From a virus: a stretch of DNA of 41,601 nt. The notes under the pieces were generated by a model. The model had not been told where the DNA came from, ran no database searches, and saw only the letters and a list, made by a program, of their open reading frames with translations. The stretch is from the IMG/VR virus record IMGVR_UViG_3300017928_000005, positions 1 through 41,601 of that record, one strand, 5' to 3'. This document shows, in pieces, positions 1 through 6,500 of this stretch (position 1 is its first letter; each line of letters opens with the position of its first letter). A program made the translations under genes and the position numbers.

Positions 1-326
1 CGTCACCGCAGAGCTGCGGCGCATCCGCGCGGAGATGACCCGGCGGAGGCTGCGGTGAGGGTCGGCGACCTGCGCAAGCTCTTGGCCGCCCCGGGCAGCA
101 GTCGATCGCGAAGAACGGCGTGTCGTCCTCGTCGTGCGCGTGCTGGACCTCGGCGCCGGAGATGGTCCCGCAGTAGTCGCTGCCGTCGTCGTCCCACGCT
201 CCGGACGACGATCTCGAGGTCGTCGGTCACGCCCGGGGCGGCCAAGAGCTTGCGCAGGTCGCCGACCCTCATCGCAGCCTCCGCCGGGTCATCTCCGCGC
301 GGATGCGCCGCAGCTCTGCGGTGACG
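1..326. repeat. Inverted duplication at contig end (arms 1-96 and 231-326)
   Basis: Bases 1-96 are the reverse complement of 231-326 with a single mismatch (G55 against T272), separated by a 134-base spacer. Both arms hold the same gene junction: the end of one small leftward gene and the start of the next, once as GTGA (left arm) and once as ATGA (right arm). The right arm is continuous with the leftward operon, so it is the genuine copy. The left arm makes no genetic sense and is most simply a fold-back chimera at the end of the assembly. A true terminal hairpin cannot be excluded. Confidence 0.9.
97..272 (-). CDS. Small hypothetical phage protein, truncated by contig end and frameshifted
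   Basis: Starts at ATG 272, overlapping the preceding stop as ATGA. The N-terminus (MRVGDLRKLLAAPG, then DDLEIVV) has the look of the small phage proteins that open with a short helix followed by an acidic strand. After codon 26 the frame becomes arginine-rich and implausible. Dropping one G from the GGG run (CCC at 193-195 on the plus strand) restores a normal acidic frame running through DDDGSDYCGT and DDTPFFAIDC to the chimeric junction at about base 97. The true C-terminus is therefore missing. Function unknown. Confidence 0.55.
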
Positions 327-448
327 CTGTCGACCTCCGCGCCCACGGCGCCGCGCAGCCTTGGGGACTCGAGGTGGCGCAGGTGGGAGCGCTCCAGGTT
401 CGCGAGCGCGCCGTCGGGCAGCTCGCGCAGGTCGTTGGCGACCGTCAC
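269..448 (-). CDS. Small hypothetical protein (59 aa)
   Basis: GTG start at 448 overlaps the stop of the upstream gene (GTGA), and its own stop overlaps the next start (ATGA), so it sits in a translationally coupled leftward series. The product is short, charged and predicted helical: a leucine- and arginine-rich N-terminal half followed by a TAELRRIRAEM helix. No recognisable domain. A longer reading of the same frame to about 901 exists but would run antagonistically over the better-supported gene at 445-720. Confidence 0.6.
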   Translation of the reverse strand: MTVANDLRELPDGALANLERSHLRHLESPRLRGAVGAEVDSVTAELRRIRAEMTRRRLR

Positions 449-720
449 TGGAACGTCGTCCCCGCCATCATCTGCCCGACCTGCACGACCGTCGCCAGCG
501 GCGTGACCCTCGCGCGGCCGTCGACCTGGTACTCCGCGCCGCTGCCGTAGCGGGCCAAAAACTCGGCGTGCGCCGCGTCGTACTTGACCAGCACCGTAGC
601 GACCACCGTGACGGGCTCGAACGCCGGCACGTCCGCGGCGTACGTCGCGTAGGGCGGCACCCACGGCGCCGGCTGCGCCGGCGCGCCGAGGTCGCTCGAC
701 GTCTCCACGAGGAAGGTCAA
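445..720 (-). CDS. Hypothetical protein (91 aa), TTG start
   Basis: The reading frame is strongly protein-like (hydrophobic strand MTFLVETSSD, proline-rich stretch, then VTVVATVLVKYDAAHAEF). The first available start is TTG at 720. The frame stays open upstream to a TAG at 762-760 without ATG or GTG, so the N-terminus is uncertain, and a frame error in the C/G-rich leader is possible. The stop overlaps the GTG of the next gene. No recognised family. Confidence 0.6.
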   Translation of the reverse strand: MTFLVETSSDLGAPAQPAPWVPPYATYAADVPAFEPVTVVATVLVKYDAAHAEFLARYGSGAEYQVDGRARVTPLATVVQVGQMMAGTTFQ

Positions 721-759
721 GAGGAACCACCCGTCCGGGGCCGGTGGCGCGGGTCGTGA

Positions 760-859
760 CTACTGGCTCGCATCTTTGAACGCATCGGCGACGGCCTGCC
801 AGTCGACTGACCCATTGCCGCGCATCCGGTCGAGCTTCGCCCGCTCGGTCCGTGGTCAC
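760..859 (-). pseudogene. Very small ORF broken by one base
   Basis: A GTG at 859 begins VTTDRA, and after a GGG run the same reading continues in another frame as KLDRMRGNGSVDWQAV through DAFKDASQ to TAG at 760. Deleting one G from the GGG run (near 838-842) joins the two into a roughly 32-residue protein. It lies directly after a copy of the intercistronic repeat (861-880), which is where gene starts fall in this block. Either a sequencing indel or a decayed gene; function unknown. Confidence 0.35.
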
Positions 860-888
860 TGGCGCGCACGCGAGTGCGCTGTTGTTGG

Positions 889-1113
889 TTACACTCTCCA
901 CTCGTGTCCTTCATCGAGGTACCCGTGCCAGTGTGGGCACCCGAGCGATGCTCTGATCTCCAGGCTCCCATCGGCGCACTCGCGGAACGTGTGCGGCGGG
1001 GAGACGACATGGTGAACCGCTCGGCCGCCAGGTGGTATGCCCGGGTCGCGCGCGTTCGGCGGAAGGAAGAAGACAGCTGGGACGTCTCCGGTGTAGCCAG
1101 TAATCGGCCCCAT
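889..1113 (-). CDS. Small conserved phage-type protein with C-terminal HWHG motif (DUF6527-like)
   Basis: The C-terminus carries CPHWHGYLDEGHEW, and the middle has SPPHTFRECADGSLEI, both typical of small phage proteins grouped with DUF6527; the family's function is unknown. The chosen start, ATG 1113, has AGGAG five bases upstream. An in-frame ATG at 1167 would add 18 basic residues and has a weaker, more distant purine tract, but lies closer to the repeat at 1194-1217, so either is possible. Length about 74 aa (92 with the longer start). The stop is TAA at 889, followed by repeat copy 861-880. Confidence 0.7.
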   Translation of the reverse strand: MGPITGYTGDVPAVFFLPPNARDPGIPPGGRAVHHVVSPPHTFRECADGSLEIRASLGCPHWHGYLDEGHEWRV

Positions 1114-1231
1114 GTAGTCTCCTGGCTCCGTGGGGAAGGTGCCGAGGGGGAGTCTCCTGCCTTTCATCGCTGGTACGTCCTTTCGTGGTGCATGGCGCGC
1201 ATGCGCGTACTGGGTTCGTCCCTACCGTTCC

Positions 1232-1594
1232 TCACCTCGCACTGAGCGCTTTGGCCATCTCGCGGACGGTCGAAGTGAACAGGTGGTCCTTGCCTTGCTG
1301 CGCTACCGGGAGCTGAGCGTACGGGACGAAGCACGGGTGCTCCTTCTTCTCGGGGTCTTTGACCGGGCCGTACTTCCACCCGGTCGCTGCCTTCTCGGCC
1401 AGCCAAGACTCGTGCGACTGCTCCGGCGTGTTGCCGGCGAGGGCTCCGGTGACGCCGTTGCGCGCGCTCGACTTCTGCCAATCGGGGGCGTCCTCCCACG
1501 ATGGCTGAGAGGTGTCTCCGAGCGCCAGACAGTAGGCCCGGTTCACTTCGTGCGCCGCACGGGCGCATGCTTCTACGACGTCGTAATCACTCAT
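1232..1594 (-). CDS. RyR-domain protein
   Basis: A 120-aa protein matching the RyR domain (named for ryanodine receptors, also found in phage and bacterial proteins): N-terminal helix VVEACARAAHEVNRAYC, the central HESWLAEKAATGWKYGPVKD core and the HPCFVPYAQLP segment are the recognisable family landmarks. The family's bacterial role is not established; linkage to nucleotide- or ligand-responsive defence and counter-defence systems has been proposed. ATG 1594 follows an AAGGAG Shine-Dalgarno, and repeat copy 1633-1650 lies upstream. It is one of the cassette-like genes in this block. Confidence 0.85.
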   Translation of the reverse strand: MSDYDVVEACARAAHEVNRAYCLALGDTSQPSWEDAPDWQKSSARNGVTGALAGNTPEQSHESWLAEKAATGWKYGPVKDPEKKEHPCFVPYAQLPVAQQGKDHLFTSTVREMAKALSAR

Positions 1595-1660
1595 GGCTTG
1601 TCTCCTTCGGTTTCCGTTGTCTTGAATCGTCCCGCGCGCACGCGGGTGGCGCGATCGTCA

Positions 1661-2041
1661 TTACCTCGTTCCACACTCTGGGCACGATCGGTACCCGGGA
1701 TGCGATGGGGCGACGCATCCCGGGATGTACCCGCGGCTCTCCGATCGTGCCTCCTCGGTCTTCATTAGCGACTCGTCGCACACGTGTCCGGTAAAGCCGC
1801 ACGATTGGCATTCGCGAGCCAACTCGCCTAGCCCGCGCATCGCAAGCCTCTCCGCGTAGGTGTGTCCGTTGCGCGAGCACCACGCCTTGAGCGCGCCCAG
1901 CATCAGCTTCATTCGCTCCAAGTCTTGGCCAACCTCTTGGAGCTGCCGACGAACTGATCCGGGAGCGCCTACCGGATGACTTCCGGGGTCGCGTATGGCC
2001 TCCAGCGCATCGCTCATACCGTTGAAGTGCTCGTCACTCAT
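1661..2041 (-). CDS. Hypothetical protein with C-terminal Cys pairs (126 aa)
   Basis: ATG 2041 is preceded by AGGAG and by repeat copy 2063-2084. The N-terminal half is helical (LQEVGQDLERMKLMLGALKA); the C-terminal half has CQSCGFTGHVC and a terminal CPECGTR, which could form a zinc-binding site. The final 25 residues are less regular, but the CPEC end suggests a real terminus. Not recognised as a named family. A 66-base gap with a repeat copy separates it from the RyR gene downstream. Confidence 0.65.
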   Translation of the reverse strand: MSDEHFNGMSDALEAIRDPGSHPVGAPGSVRRQLQEVGQDLERMKLMLGALKAWCSRNGHTYAERLAMRGLGELARECQSCGFTGHVCDESLMKTEEARSESRGYIPGCVAPSHPGYRSCPECGTR

Positions 2042-2082
2042 CGCCCTCGTCTCCTATCGTCCCGCGCGCAAATGGGTGAGTC

Positions 2083-2706
2083 TCACGCTAGCGCTTTCCG
2101 CGCCTTTTCAAGAACCGGGCCAACCACGGACCAATCCATCTCGTGGCCGAAGGCCATCACCGGAGGGAGATCAATCGGGTGTAGGATTCGTGCGCTCGAC
2201 GGTGACTGGTGATGCTTCTCCACACATGACACCGCGACGCCGGCAAGGACGGGTGACCGGTGGAATCGACCCGCCGGGAATCGGTACGTGTGCCCCTCAT
2301 CGATGAGGTAGGAGGCGCGTCGAGCGTGGAAGCGGCCAGGTAGCGGCTCTGTCGGACCGTGGTAGCCGGTGTCCTTCGCGGCTCGCGCGTGGGTGAGCTT
2401 CAGCATGGCCCATTTCCCGTCGTCTGACTCTTCGGGGAAGATTTCCTCATGCGCGACTTGGCCGCACAAGACATGCGAGACAAGGTCGAATCGGTGGTCG
2501 TGGATGTCCCCACTCTCGGACATGCCAGGCTTGACCAGCTCGGGTGCCCACACGTGCAATCGCACCTCCGGTTCGCAGTCTTCGATGACGTAACCTTGAA
2601 GCACGCCGATGCCGTGGTGCCGCCACTGCATCGACGGGAAGAGCGCGAGGGCCATGGCCCGCATCGCCGGGGTGCTTCGGTTCTTCTCGATAGTCGTCAG
2701 TTGCAT
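2083..2706 (-). CDS. Cupin-like protein (207 aa)
   Basis: The start ATG 2706 has an excellent GGAGG Shine-Dalgarno; the frame upstream of it merely reads through repeat copy 2727-2748. Residues 69-74 are HDHRFD, and a later GHTYRFPAGRFHRS segment supplies a second histidine-bearing strand, the usual two-motif layout of cupin folds that bind a metal in a beta-barrel. Cupin is inferred from these motifs, not from a confident family match. Substrate unknown. The neighbours are unrelated accessory genes. Confidence 0.6.
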   Translation of the reverse strand: MQLTTIEKNRSTPAMRAMALALFPSMQWRHHGIGVLQGYVIEDCEPEVRLHVWAPELVKPGMSESGDIHDHRFDLVSHVLCGQVAHEEIFPEESDDGKWAMLKLTHARAAKDTGYHGPTEPLPGRFHARRASYLIDEGHTYRFPAGRFHRSPVLAGVAVSCVEKHHQSPSSARILHPIDLPPVMAFGHEMDWSVVGPVLEKARKALA

Positions 2707-2756
2707 CGGTTCCTCCGGTTTCTGGCAAGCGCGCAGATGGGTGAGTCTGCGGCTCG

Positions 2757-2927
2757 TCACTTCACGTCTTGGCAGTCGACGATACCGAGCGCCCTTGTCT
2801 CCGCTGGCATCGACTCCGGATGGCTAGCCTCGTGCTCACGCACCCATCGAAGTGCCGTGGAGTACGAAACCTTTGCGGCCTCCTGTACGAGGCGGGCACA
2901 CTTCTTCTCGTAGTTCTTGGTGGTCAT
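2757..2927 (-). CDS. Small basic protein (56 aa), possible HTH
   Basis: ATG 2927 has GGAGA upstream and repeat copy 2941-2962 just before it. The sequence opens MTTKNYEKKCARLVQEAAKV and continues SYSTALRWVREH, which reads like a short helix-turn-helix resembling those that follow a serine/threonine-rich turn. It ends in a TGA just before repeat copy 2727-2748. Too short for a firm family call; DNA binding is inference. Confidence 0.6.
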   Translation of the reverse strand: MTTKNYEKKCARLVQEAAKVSYSTALRWVREHEASHPESMPAETRALGIVDCQDVK

Positions 2928-2960
2928 GGTCTCTCCAGGGAGGCGCGCATGGGGTTGAAC

Positions 2961-3071
2961 TTACTTGCAGGTGTTTAGCGCGATGATGAAAAGCCAAAGG
3001 CTGCACCATCCAATGAAGCCGGCAACGCGGTTGACGGCGCGTATCAAGGCGAGCGCTCTGTCGTCATTCAT
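2961..3071 (-). CDS. Single-pass small membrane protein (36 aa)
   Basis: ATG 3071 has a GGAGG Shine-Dalgarno, and repeat copy 3086-3107 lies just upstream, the same arrangement as the neighbouring genes. After a short charged N-terminus (MNDDRALALIR) there is one hydrophobic segment of about 18 residues (VAGFIGWCSLWLFIIALN) and a three-residue tail. Likely an inner-membrane microprotein. Function unknown; small single-pass phage proteins include host-interaction and lysis-control factors. Confidence 0.6.
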   Translation of the reverse strand: MNDDRALALIRAVNRVAGFIGWCSLWLFIIALNTCK

Positions 3072-3106
3072 GGTCACCTCCGGTGAAGCGCGCAGATGGG
3101 TGAGTT

Positions 3107-3319
3107 TCACGGCGCCAGTTCTTCGTCGGTGAAGGCCTCGATCTTGACCCGCCCCTTGCCTCGACAAGTGTGGCACTTGGTGGCTGGGCGGATGCGAATC
3201 TCCGTCTCCGACATACTGAAAGAGCCGTCGCAATTCGTGCCCGTGCCACCACACGACGGGCATGGCCATCCTGGCTTCGGCGGAACCTTCGTCAAGTCGA
3301 TCACGATCTCGTCGTTCAT
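3107..3319 (-). CDS. Small DnaJ-type zinc-finger protein (70 aa)
   Basis: ATG 3319 has GGAGG upstream and repeat copy 3333-3352 before that. Two CxxCxGxG-type units, CPSCGGTG and CHTCRGKG, about 30 residues apart resemble half of a DnaJ cysteine-rich domain and should coordinate one zinc ion. There is no J domain or substrate-binding domain, so it is not a co-chaperone on its own. Small proteins of this kind are common in phages and their targets are unknown. Confidence 0.75.
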   Translation of the reverse strand: MNDEIVIDLTKVPPKPGWPCPSCGGTGTNCDGSFSMSETEIRIRPATKCHTCRGKGRVKIEAFTDEELAP

Positions 3320-3350
3320 GATGCCTCCAGGCAAGCGCGCATATGGATGC

Positions 3351-4310
3351 CTAGGCGGCTCCGTCATGCGACAGCAAATATTCTCGTGTCATCTCGACGA
3401 TCTCGGCGTCGATGGCCGTTCGGTCCGGTTCGCGAGGTAGCGCGGTCGACGTCTGGTACAGGACGTCGCACTCGGCCTCGATCCTCTCGGCCTCTTCGAG
3501 CAGAGCGTCATACGATCGCTCACCGTTGCGCACCGCCAGAAGCTCGTCACGGTCCGGCCTCTTCACGACCACCTTGCCGGTGGTGAGCAGCTCGCGACAC
3601 ATGCGCATGAGCCGGATCAGGTGCATCCCGTGCTTCGTGTCGTACCCGTGGGCGGCCTCCAGCGAAGCGCGCGCCGGGTTCCTGGTCGCCTTCCAATTCT
3701 CGTACTGCTTCCAGTGAGCCAGCGCGCTCTGGTAGGCCCTCTCGCGGACGAACAGCGTCATCACGTCCTTCGGCATCTCCAGCTCGACGCCCTTGGACAT
3801 GAGGCTCTCGAACGAGCCAAGCTCACTCGCGGACACCTTCGTCCCCTCGGGTAAGCCGGAGTCCTTTCGGGACGGGGGCGCCTTCGGCGGATCGAGCAGC
3901 CATGCCCGGTGCGTCTTGATTCGCTTCAACTGGGCGTGCGCGTATCCCGAGAACGTGAACTTCGCCTTCTTCGATAGAAAGGTGTCGCGCATCGAGCGGA
4001 GCCGTTCCCCGAACGGGTCGATCTTGAGAACGTCCTCGTCGGCAACGTGGAGCACTTCGATGATGTTCGGGTTGCAGTCGGCCGCGAGGGACGCGAACTT
4101 CTCCAGCGAGTAGACGACGCGATCCTGTTCGTGCCCCTTGCTCACCATCAACTCGGCCTGCTCGAACCGCTTGAGGAAACCGAAGTAGCAGTCCGCCGGC
4201 TTGATGCAGACACCCTTGACGTCCAGATCGCTCGTCGGCGTGTTCAGGCCATAGGCGTGGCTGCCGTGCTTGACCAGAAGGATCGTGCGCGCGTCGAGAT
4301 CGAAGTGCAT
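3351..4310 (-). CDS. RlaP-like polymerase-beta-fold nucleotidyltransferase (319 aa)
   Basis: Residues 16-21 are GSHAYG and acidic residues D28 and D30 follow in TSDLDVKG, the GS...DxD signature of pol-beta nucleotidyltransferases of the RlaP/YcgL type (RNA-ligase-associated). Family knowledge links these to RNA end repair. The remaining helical domain contains CNPNIIEVLH and YAHAQLKRIKTHR, also typical. It lies three bases downstream of a metallophosphatase gene, so the pair is probably co-translated. No RNA ligase or kinase is visible in the window. Likely cytoplasmic RNA or tRNA repair, an inference from the family. Confidence 0.85.
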   Translation of the reverse strand: MHFDLDARTILLVKHGSHAYGLNTPTSDLDVKGVCIKPADCYFGFLKRFEQAELMVSKGHEQDRVVYSLEKFASLAADCNPNIIEVLHVADEDVLKIDPFGERLRSMRDTFLSKKAKFTFSGYAHAQLKRIKTHRAWLLDPPKAPPSRKDSGLPEGTKVSASELGSFESLMSKGVELEMPKDVMTLFVRERAYQSALAHWKQYENWKATRNPARASLEAAHGYDTKHGMHLIRLMRMCRELLTTGKVVVKRPDRDELLAVRNGERSYDALLEEAERIEAECDVLYQTSTALPREPDRTAIDAEIVEMTREYLLSHDGAA

Positions 4311-4313
4311 GGC

Positions 4314-5066
4314 TCAGGCTCCGTACCATTCGTCGTGAGCACGCGCCGACTTGACGCGCACGAATCTCGGTGGCTCGCCCGTCTCCAAGACAAGCGCCGT
4401 CAGGTGGCCGCCGTAGCAACATCCAGTGTCGATGCCCCACCGAAAGTGGCCGTCTCGCTCGTCGACGCGCGGCTCGTCGAGACCCCATACCGCGTGCCCG
4501 TAGACCACGTGGTGCTGTCCGTCGTAGCGAGACGCCCACGGCGTGGAGCCTGCCGGCTGCACGATGCGACCACCCTCGTCTTTCTCCGACGACGCCTGCT
4601 CGCCGGCCTCCGTGAGCCATCGGCAACGGATGCAGACCCCGTGCGGCTGCGCGTCGAGCGGCCGGCCCGGCAGTAGCCCAGCATGAACGGCGATCACATT
4701 GTGCTCCTCGATGTAGATGAAGTCGGGCGCGGCCTCCAGCCACGCCACGTCCGCGTCCAAGAGCATCGCATTCTGGCGGATGTCCTCCGGCTTGAGGTGC
4801 GGCGCCTGTCCGCTGTACTTCTTGTCGGTCGACTTGCGCGCCAGATGCCGCCGATACCGCAGGTGCTTCTCGTCGTGATTGCTCTGCACGACCTCCGCGC
4901 CGTACCTGCGTGCGAGGTCCACACACTTCGCCGGCTCCGGACCGCGGTCCATCAGGTCCCCGAGCGAGATCAGGCGATCGGCCCCCTGCACGTACTTGAT
5001 GGCGTACGTCAGCTCGTCGAGCTCGTTGAGGCAGCCGTGGACGTCTCCGAAGACGATCGTTCTCAT
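4314..5066 (-). CDS. Calcineurin-like metallophosphoesterase (PrpE / Pnkp-phosphatase-like, 250 aa)
   Basis: Metal-binding motifs appear in order: GDVHG (residues 7-11), GDLMDRG (36-42), SNHDE (62-66, usually GNHD/E) and later VIAVHAG and VVYGHAVWG. This is the phosphodiesterase/phosphatase fold of PrpE, ApaH and the phosphatase domain of bacterial Pnkp. Together with the adjacent RlaP-like gene it suggests repair or editing of RNA ends (removal of 2',3'-cyclic or 3' phosphate), which is inference. The start ATG 5066 follows an A/T-rich leader of about 65 bases with a possible promoter. Confidence 0.88.
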   Translation of the reverse strand: MRTIVFGDVHGCLNELDELTYAIKYVQGADRLISLGDLMDRGPEPAKCVDLARRYGAEVVQSNHDEKHLRYRRHLARKSTDKKYSGQAPHLKPEDIRQNAMLLDADVAWLEAAPDFIYIEEHNVIAVHAGLLPGRPLDAQPHGVCIRCRWLTEAGEQASSEKDEGGRIVQPAGSTPWASRYDGQHHVVYGHAVWGLDEPRVDERDGHFRWGIDTGCCYGGHLTALVLETGEPPRFVRVKSARAHDEWYGA

Positions 5067-5131
5067 GGTGTCCCGTTTTTATACCTAACGTCTCGTCACT
5101 GTTTGAGAATCCGAGAAAAACGCCTTGCGTG
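5067..5131 (-). promoter_or_regulatory. A/T-rich leader upstream of the phosphatase gene, candidate promoter
   Basis: This is the only clearly A/T-rich gap on the left side. Read leftward it contains ACGC-AAG-GCGT followed by a T run (a weak four-base-pair stem, possible terminator) and further on TATAAA about 15 bases before ATG 5066. No good -35 hexamer is present at 17 bases. It separates the overlapping-gene operon from the repeat-punctuated block, so a leftward promoter here is plausible but weakly supported. Confidence 0.35.
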
Positions 5132-5146
5132 AAGCGCGCATACGGT

Positions 5147-5329
5147 TCATTCGCCCCGCAGCGCTTTTCGTAGTTTCTTGGCGTAGTCATTCGCCGCGTC
5201 TCTCGTAGAGTGCCAGGCGACCACGACGTGAGCGTGGTCGCCAGGATCCGAGAAACCGCACACGCGGACCGACCACTGGCGTCGGTCGCCGTACAGCACA
5301 CGCACGCGCACGAACTGTCTCTGAGTCAC
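5147..5329 (-). CDS. Small hypothetical protein (60 aa)
   Basis: GTG 5329 overlaps the upstream stop (GTGA). The product reads VTQRQFVRVRVLYGDRRQWS, then a DPGDHAHVVVAWHS strand pair and a basic C-terminal helix (ANDYAKKLRKALRGE). The beta-beta-alpha pattern fits a compact single-domain protein. No named family recognised. The stop region overlaps the last copy of the intercistronic repeat (5132-5150). Confidence 0.65.
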   Translation of the reverse strand: MTQRQFVRVRVLYGDRRQWSVRVCGFSDPGDHAHVVVAWHSTRDAANDYAKKLRKALRGE

Positions 5330-5622
5330 GACAGCTCCCGGTCCCGGTTCGCGTGCCTGCGCACCCTGACCCGCCTGCGGTGCCTGGGCTGCCTCGGCGG
5401 GTCGACGTACTTTGTGACGCACTCCGGGCAGAGCCACCCGCCCCGGCTGAAGACGTGCCGGTCGGGCCGCCCCTGCTCGGACGCGAGCAGGCGCACCCAC
5501 ACGGCGCGCCACCCGGCGCGCACCAGGTGCGCGCAGTAGCCGCCCACGGTCTCGCAGTCGTCCTCGACGCCCGGGTGGTCGAAGGTCGCCGGGCACGCCT
5601 CGCAGCGGAAGGTCTCGATCAT
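5326..5622 (-). CDS. Hypothetical Zn-binding protein (98 aa)
   Basis: Begins MIETFRCEACPATFDH and later has GGWLCPECVTKYV, so two CxxC pairs about 60 residues apart are available for a zinc ribbon. The C-terminus is very basic (RRRVRVRRHANRDREL), suggesting nucleic-acid contact. Its ATG at 5622 overlaps the stop of the upstream gene (ATGA), and its stop overlaps the next start. Function unknown. Confidence 0.7.
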   Translation of the reverse strand: MIETFRCEACPATFDHPGVEDDCETVGGYCAHLVRAGWRAVWVRLLASEQGRPDRHVFSRGGWLCPECVTKYVDPPRQPRHRRRVRVRRHANRDRELS

Positions 5623-6044
5623 GACGCTTCCTTATCCCTCCACGCCCAGTGCGTCACCTGCGGGTTCGCGCCCGCCGGGCCGTACGTGCGCGCGACCTGG
5701 AAACCATCCCGCAGCTCCTCGGGGACGCCTAGCACGGCAACCAGCTCGGCCAGCAGCCGCCTCCCATCCTCGGCGGGTGCCCCGCCGCGCCAGCTCGCCG
5801 ACAGGTGCCAGAGGTCGCGCTCCGCTTCCCGCGCCGCGACGCGATCCGCCGGGTCCTGCTCGCCGAAGACCCGCTCGACCTCGCGCCGCGCGAAGGCGAC
5901 CCGCTCGGGGTCCGCCGCGTACGCGTCCTCGTACGGTCCGTGCGTCAGCTCCAGCCGCCAGCCGGCCCAGTGGCGCGTCGCGAGCTTGCGGGCACGCGCG
6001 TCGCGGCGCAGCCGGCGGGCGACGTCGGCGGGTGAGTCGGTCAC
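5619..6044 (-). CDS. Hypothetical protein (141 aa)
   Basis: GTG 6044 overlaps the stop of the upstream gene as GTGA. It is a charged, helical protein (ADVARRLRRDARARK, then VAFARREVERVFGEQDPADRV) followed by a more globular C-terminal third (ELVAVLGVPEELRDGFQV, WAWRDKEAS). An upstream extension of this frame to 6263 is arginine- and alanine-rich out-of-frame sequence and was not used. No recognised domain. Confidence 0.65.
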   Translation of the reverse strand: MTDSPADVARRLRRDARARKLATRHWAGWRLELTHGPYEDAYAADPERVAFARREVERVFGEQDPADRVAAREAERDLWHLSASWRGGAPAEDGRRLLAELVAVLGVPEELRDGFQVARTYGPAGANPQVTHWAWRDKEAS

Positions 6045-6274
6045 GGAAGCACCCTCCCCATCGCGTCGGCGAGCGACCGCCGGTACTCCGCCGTCCCCAC
6101 GTAGCACCACGAGCAGTGCTCGCCGCGCGGCCGCCCGTGGTCGCAGTGCGTCTCGCGGCGCTCCGCCAGGGCGGCCGCGAGCGCCTCGGGCGACAGCGCG
6201 CGCACGCGCTCGAGGGCCCGCTCGAGTTCGGGCGGCGGGGGGTCGGTCGCGCGCGCGTCCCATAGACTGCCCAT
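6041..6274 (-). CDS. Small hypothetical protein (77 aa) with Cys/His cluster
   Basis: ATG 6274 overlaps the previous stop (TGATG). A helical N-terminus (PELERALERVRALSPEALAA) precedes THCDHGRPRGEHCSWC, a possible zinc-binding CxH...HCxxC cluster, and a short C-terminal helix. Typical of the compact Cys/His proteins of phage early regions; no function can be assigned. Confidence 0.65.
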   Translation of the reverse strand: MGSLWDARATDPPPPELERALERVRALSPEALAAALAERRETHCDHGRPRGEHCSWCYVGTAEYRRSLADAMGRVLP

Positions 6275-6498
6275 CACGGCTCCCCTTCCCGGGAGGGCGG
6301 ATCGAGCAGCCGCAGCCGATCCGCGACCCGCCGCGGCGGCGGCGCGTAGCTCGGCGGCAGGAACCGCGGCACCGGCGGCAGCGGCAGGTCGGGGAAGTAG
6401 CCGGCCACCATGCAGCGGAAGCCGTTGCGCTCGGCCAACTGCTCGCACTCGGCGACGGTGCGGTCTCGAGTCGCTTCAGGTCTACCTATGCTGTCCAT
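6274..6498 (-). CDS. Small hypothetical protein (74 aa)
   Basis: ATG 6498 lies just after the stop of the 726-aa gene (TGA at 6501-6503). The sequence starts MDSIGRPEATRD and continues TVAECEQLAERNGFRCMVAG, then a proline-rich C-terminus (LPLPPVPRFLPPSYAPPP). The proline-rich tail suggests an extended region. Function unknown. Confidence 0.6.
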   Translation of the reverse strand: MDSIGRPEATRDRTVAECEQLAERNGFRCMVAGYFPDLPLPPVPRFLPPSYAPPPRRVADRLRLLDPPSREGEP

Positions 6499-6500
6499 CG

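Larger units (their letters stand above)
861..5150 (-). repeat. Intercistronic ~20-bp repeat, nine copies between leftward accessory genes
   Basis: On the plus strand the repeat reads approximately AAGCGCGCAnATGGGTGA. Copies lie at 861-880, 1194-1217, 1633-1650, 2063-2084, 2727-2748, 2941-2962, 3086-3107, 3333-3352 and 5132-5150. The best three (2063, 2727, 3086) share nearly all of GCGCGCAnATGGGTGAGT; others keep the GCGCGCA core and part of the ATGGGT half. Each copy sits between the stop of one leftward gene and the Shine-Dalgarno of the next, usually 15-40 bases before the start codon. The neighbouring 5.15-17.7 kb operon uses overlapping starts and lacks the repeat. Role unknown: start-associated control element, processing site or cassette junction. 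Confidence 0.8.

Noticed and set aside
5067-5131. An intrinsic terminator (ACGC-AAG-GCGT then T run)
   Set aside because: The stem is only four base pairs, too weak to claim as a terminator.
3823-5301. A 492-residue leftward frame over the RlaP and phosphatase genes
   Set aside because: It overlaps two genes with clear motifs in other frames and its composition is arginine- and alanine-rich; a shadow frame.
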